The translations under genes and the position numbers were made by a program. Below, piece by piece: positions 3,734 to 5,034 of a DNA stretch of 5,034 bases. Below the pieces are notes generated by a model. The model had not been told where the DNA came from and made no database searches. It saw only the letters and a program-made list of their open reading frames with translations. Location: assembly GCA_016777745.1 (NCBI GenBank), contig JADHQX010000118.1:1-5034 (forward strand), in the 5' to 3' direction. The stretch's first letter is position 1; each line of letters opens with the position of its first letter. The DNA comes from Candidatus Pelagibacterales bacterium. Lineage in GTDB: Bacteria > Pseudomonadota > Alphaproteobacteria > Pelagibacterales > AG-422-B15.

Positions 3734-4767
3734 ATATTTTTTAAGTTAATTGCTGCACCAACGGCTGGAATATTCTTTTTAGCTCCTAAGCTTTTTAACA
3801 AATCATCATAACGACCGCCTGAAGCAATTTCTTTTGTCCCTGACATTACTTCAAAAACAATTCCAGTATAATATTCTACATCTCTACCAAAATTAGCGAT
3901 AAAATTAATATCTTGATTAAGTTTTTTAAGATTTTGAATAGACTTAAAATTTTTAAATATATTTTCTTTTAGGTTATTTTTTTTTGAAAAATTTAATAAC
4001 TTGTCATCAACTTCTGAAAGTTTGCAATTAATTTTTAAAAAATTTTTAATAATTTTTACAATTTTTTTTCCATTAGCAAAAGATCTTGGGTCTTTTATCT
4101 TTTTATCAAATCTTTTTAAAATTTCTGATATTGATCTACCGGCAACTATTTTAGTTTGATCTAGTTTTTTCATTTCATAAAATCTTTTTTTATCCGCATT
4201 AAAAGTTACTGCGTCAATATCTGTATTTTTTTCTAATCTCTTTAAAAGTTCTTCAAAGTAACTTGGTCTCCAAAAGTGTCTAATTAGTCTTAACTTCCAT
4301 CTTTCAGGCATCTCGAGAGCGTTGATTAAGCTCTTAAATAAACTTATGTCACCTACTTTAATTTTAATTTTTTTTATTTTAATTTTTTTTGCTGAACTTA
4401 AGATTGTGCTGATTACTTTAAAATCATCTTTAATGAGGTTTTTTGAACCTAGAATTTCGATACCTAATTGATCATTAATAAAGTTTGCGCCTTTGCCTTC
4501 TGATCTTCTGTATGCTTGACCAGAATAATAAATTTTTGAAGAAGATTTTTTTTGCAAGAAACTTATACATGATGCAACTGTTAAGTCCGGTCTTAAACAC
4601 ATCGTTTTTCCATCTTCACTATCAAAAGTAAGCATTGAACTTCTAAATTTTTCTCCAGATCTTTCTATAATATAATCTGAGTCTAAAAGAACGTCTGGTT
4701 CTGATAAAACAAAACCATTTGTCTTAAAGGTTTTAATTATTGCTTCAGATAATTTTTTTGATTTCAT
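3730..4767 (-). CDS. hisZ: ATP phosphoribosyltransferase regulatory subunit
   Basis: HisZ is a catalytically inactive relative of histidyl-tRNA synthetase that binds short-form HisG and gives it activity and histidine feedback. At 345 aa it has the class II synthetase core but no anticodon-binding domain. Visible motifs are LRPDLT (58-63), YYSGQAYRRSE (80-90) and QLGIE (100-104). Further on are YYTGIVFEV (299-307), GGRYDDLL (317-324) and AVGAAINL (335-342). The middle, 125-290, is unusually lysine-rich and low in complexity, reflecting strong AT bias. The start at ATG 4767 lies 23 nt inside hisS; no clear Shine-Dalgarno is seen, so translation probably couples to hisS. The stop overlaps the hisG start (ATGA). 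The order hisS-hisZ-hisG makes a histidine use-and-synthesis operon. Confidence 0.95.
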   Translation of the reverse strand: MKSKKLSEAIIKTFKTNGFVLSEPDVLLDSDYIIERSGEKFRSSMLTFDSEDGKTMCLRPDLTVASCISFLQKKSSSKIYYSGQAYRRSEGKGANFINDQLGIEILGSKNLIKDDFKVISTILSSAKKIKIKKIKIKVGDISLFKSLINALEMPERWKLRLIRHFWRPSYFEELLKRLEKNTDIDAVTFNADKKRFYEMKKLDQTKIVAGRSISEILKRFDKKIKDPRSFANGKKIVKIIKNFLKINCKLSEVDDKLLNFSKKNNLKENIFKNFKSIQNLKKLNQDINFIANFGRDVEYYTGIVFEVMSGTKEIASGGRYDDLLKSLGAKKNIPAVGAAINLKNI

Positions 4768-5034
4768 TAACTAATTCTTTTATTTCAATTGACCTTTCTT
4801 CACCTGAACTTAGGTTCCTTAAAGTCGGTTTCCCTGATTTGATTTCATTCTCACCATATAAAATTACTGCTGGAGATTTTATTTTGTTTGCATAATCCAT
4901 TTGTTTTTTTAGTTTGCTTTCTCCAGGATAAATTTCAGTGCTAACACCAGCCTTTCTTAATATTGTTTGAACATTTATGTAATCTTTCATTGAATTTTTA
5001 TCGAAAACACAAATCACGACTGGTTTAGATTGTT
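4745..5034 (-). CDS. hisS: Histidyl-tRNA synthetase, C-terminal anticodon-binding domain (partial)
   Basis: HisS attaches histidine to tRNA-His. Only the last 95 or so residues are in the window; the frame stays open to the right edge, with QSKPV preceding VICVFD, so the GTG at 5017 is an internal valine, not a start. The visible part is the anticodon-binding domain. It has an alternating strand/helix pattern with ILRKAGVSTEIYPGESKLKKQ, then AVILYGENEI and LRNLSSGEE, as in family C-termini. The catalytic core lies outside. The TGA at 4745-4747 is 23 nt inside hisZ, which in turn overlaps hisG. Confidence 0.92.
   Translation of the reverse strand, partial: QSKPVVICVFDKNSMKDYINVQTILRKAGVSTEIYPGESKLKKQMDYANKIKSPAVILYGENEIKSGKPTLRNLSSGEERSIEIKELVNEIKKII

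Noticed and set aside
1..5034. tRNA gene as an integration target
   Set aside because: No T-loop plus acceptor-stem arrangement was found on either strand by eye; matches to GTTC-like motifs fall in coding sequence or lack a partner stem.
1..5034. CRISPR array or insertion sequence
   Set aside because: No regularly spaced long repeats, no transposase frame and no terminal inverted repeats were seen.

Overview
The window is very AT-rich. Its right third holds the tail of hisS, then hisZ and hisG, all on the minus strand and overlapping one another. Low GC, overlapping genes, lysine/asparagine/isoleucine-rich proteins and a short HisG paired with HisZ suggest a streamlined alphaproteobacterium of the SAR11 (Pelagibacterales) type. 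This is inferred from style and gene content, since no rRNA or other marker is present.

Layout, left to right. 1-78 is the C-terminal end of an unidentified plus-strand gene. It is followed by a spacer and a strong bidirectional terminator (241-280) shared with a convergent minus-strand GNAT acetyltransferase gene (284-784). From 785 to 1075 there is no gene, but two sizeable inverted repeats. From 2558 down to 1076 runs a compact minus-strand cluster of five small genes: a possible HUH-type replication initiator (156 aa), an 80-aa, a 53-aa and a 127-aa protein of unknown function, and a 54-aa ribbon-helix-helix DNA-binding protein. The three middle genes are joined by ATGA stop/start overlaps. 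From 2559 to 3052 there is a gene-poor stretch dense in palindromes, short repeats and an extended -10 promoter. hisG, hisZ and hisS fill the rest.

The small-gene cluster together with the structured 500-bp region looks like a small inserted genetic element beside a core histidine operon: a Rep-like protein, a small repressor-like protein, iteron-like repeats and recombination-site-like palindromes. A 16-bp sequence is repeated exactly at 291-306 and 2975-2990 and could mark its ends. No integrase, transposase, capsid or packaging gene is visible. If the element is mobile, it would depend on host or helper recombination and packaging, as satellites do. This reading is an inference. The HUH call rests on a histidine motif and a plausible downstream tyrosine, and the ends are not proven.

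The histidine genes work together. HisG with its regulatory partner HisZ makes phosphoribosyl-ATP, and HisS, homologous to HisZ, charges tRNA-His. An oddity is that a strong terminator hairpin lies inside the last codons of hisG, ahead of its stop codon.
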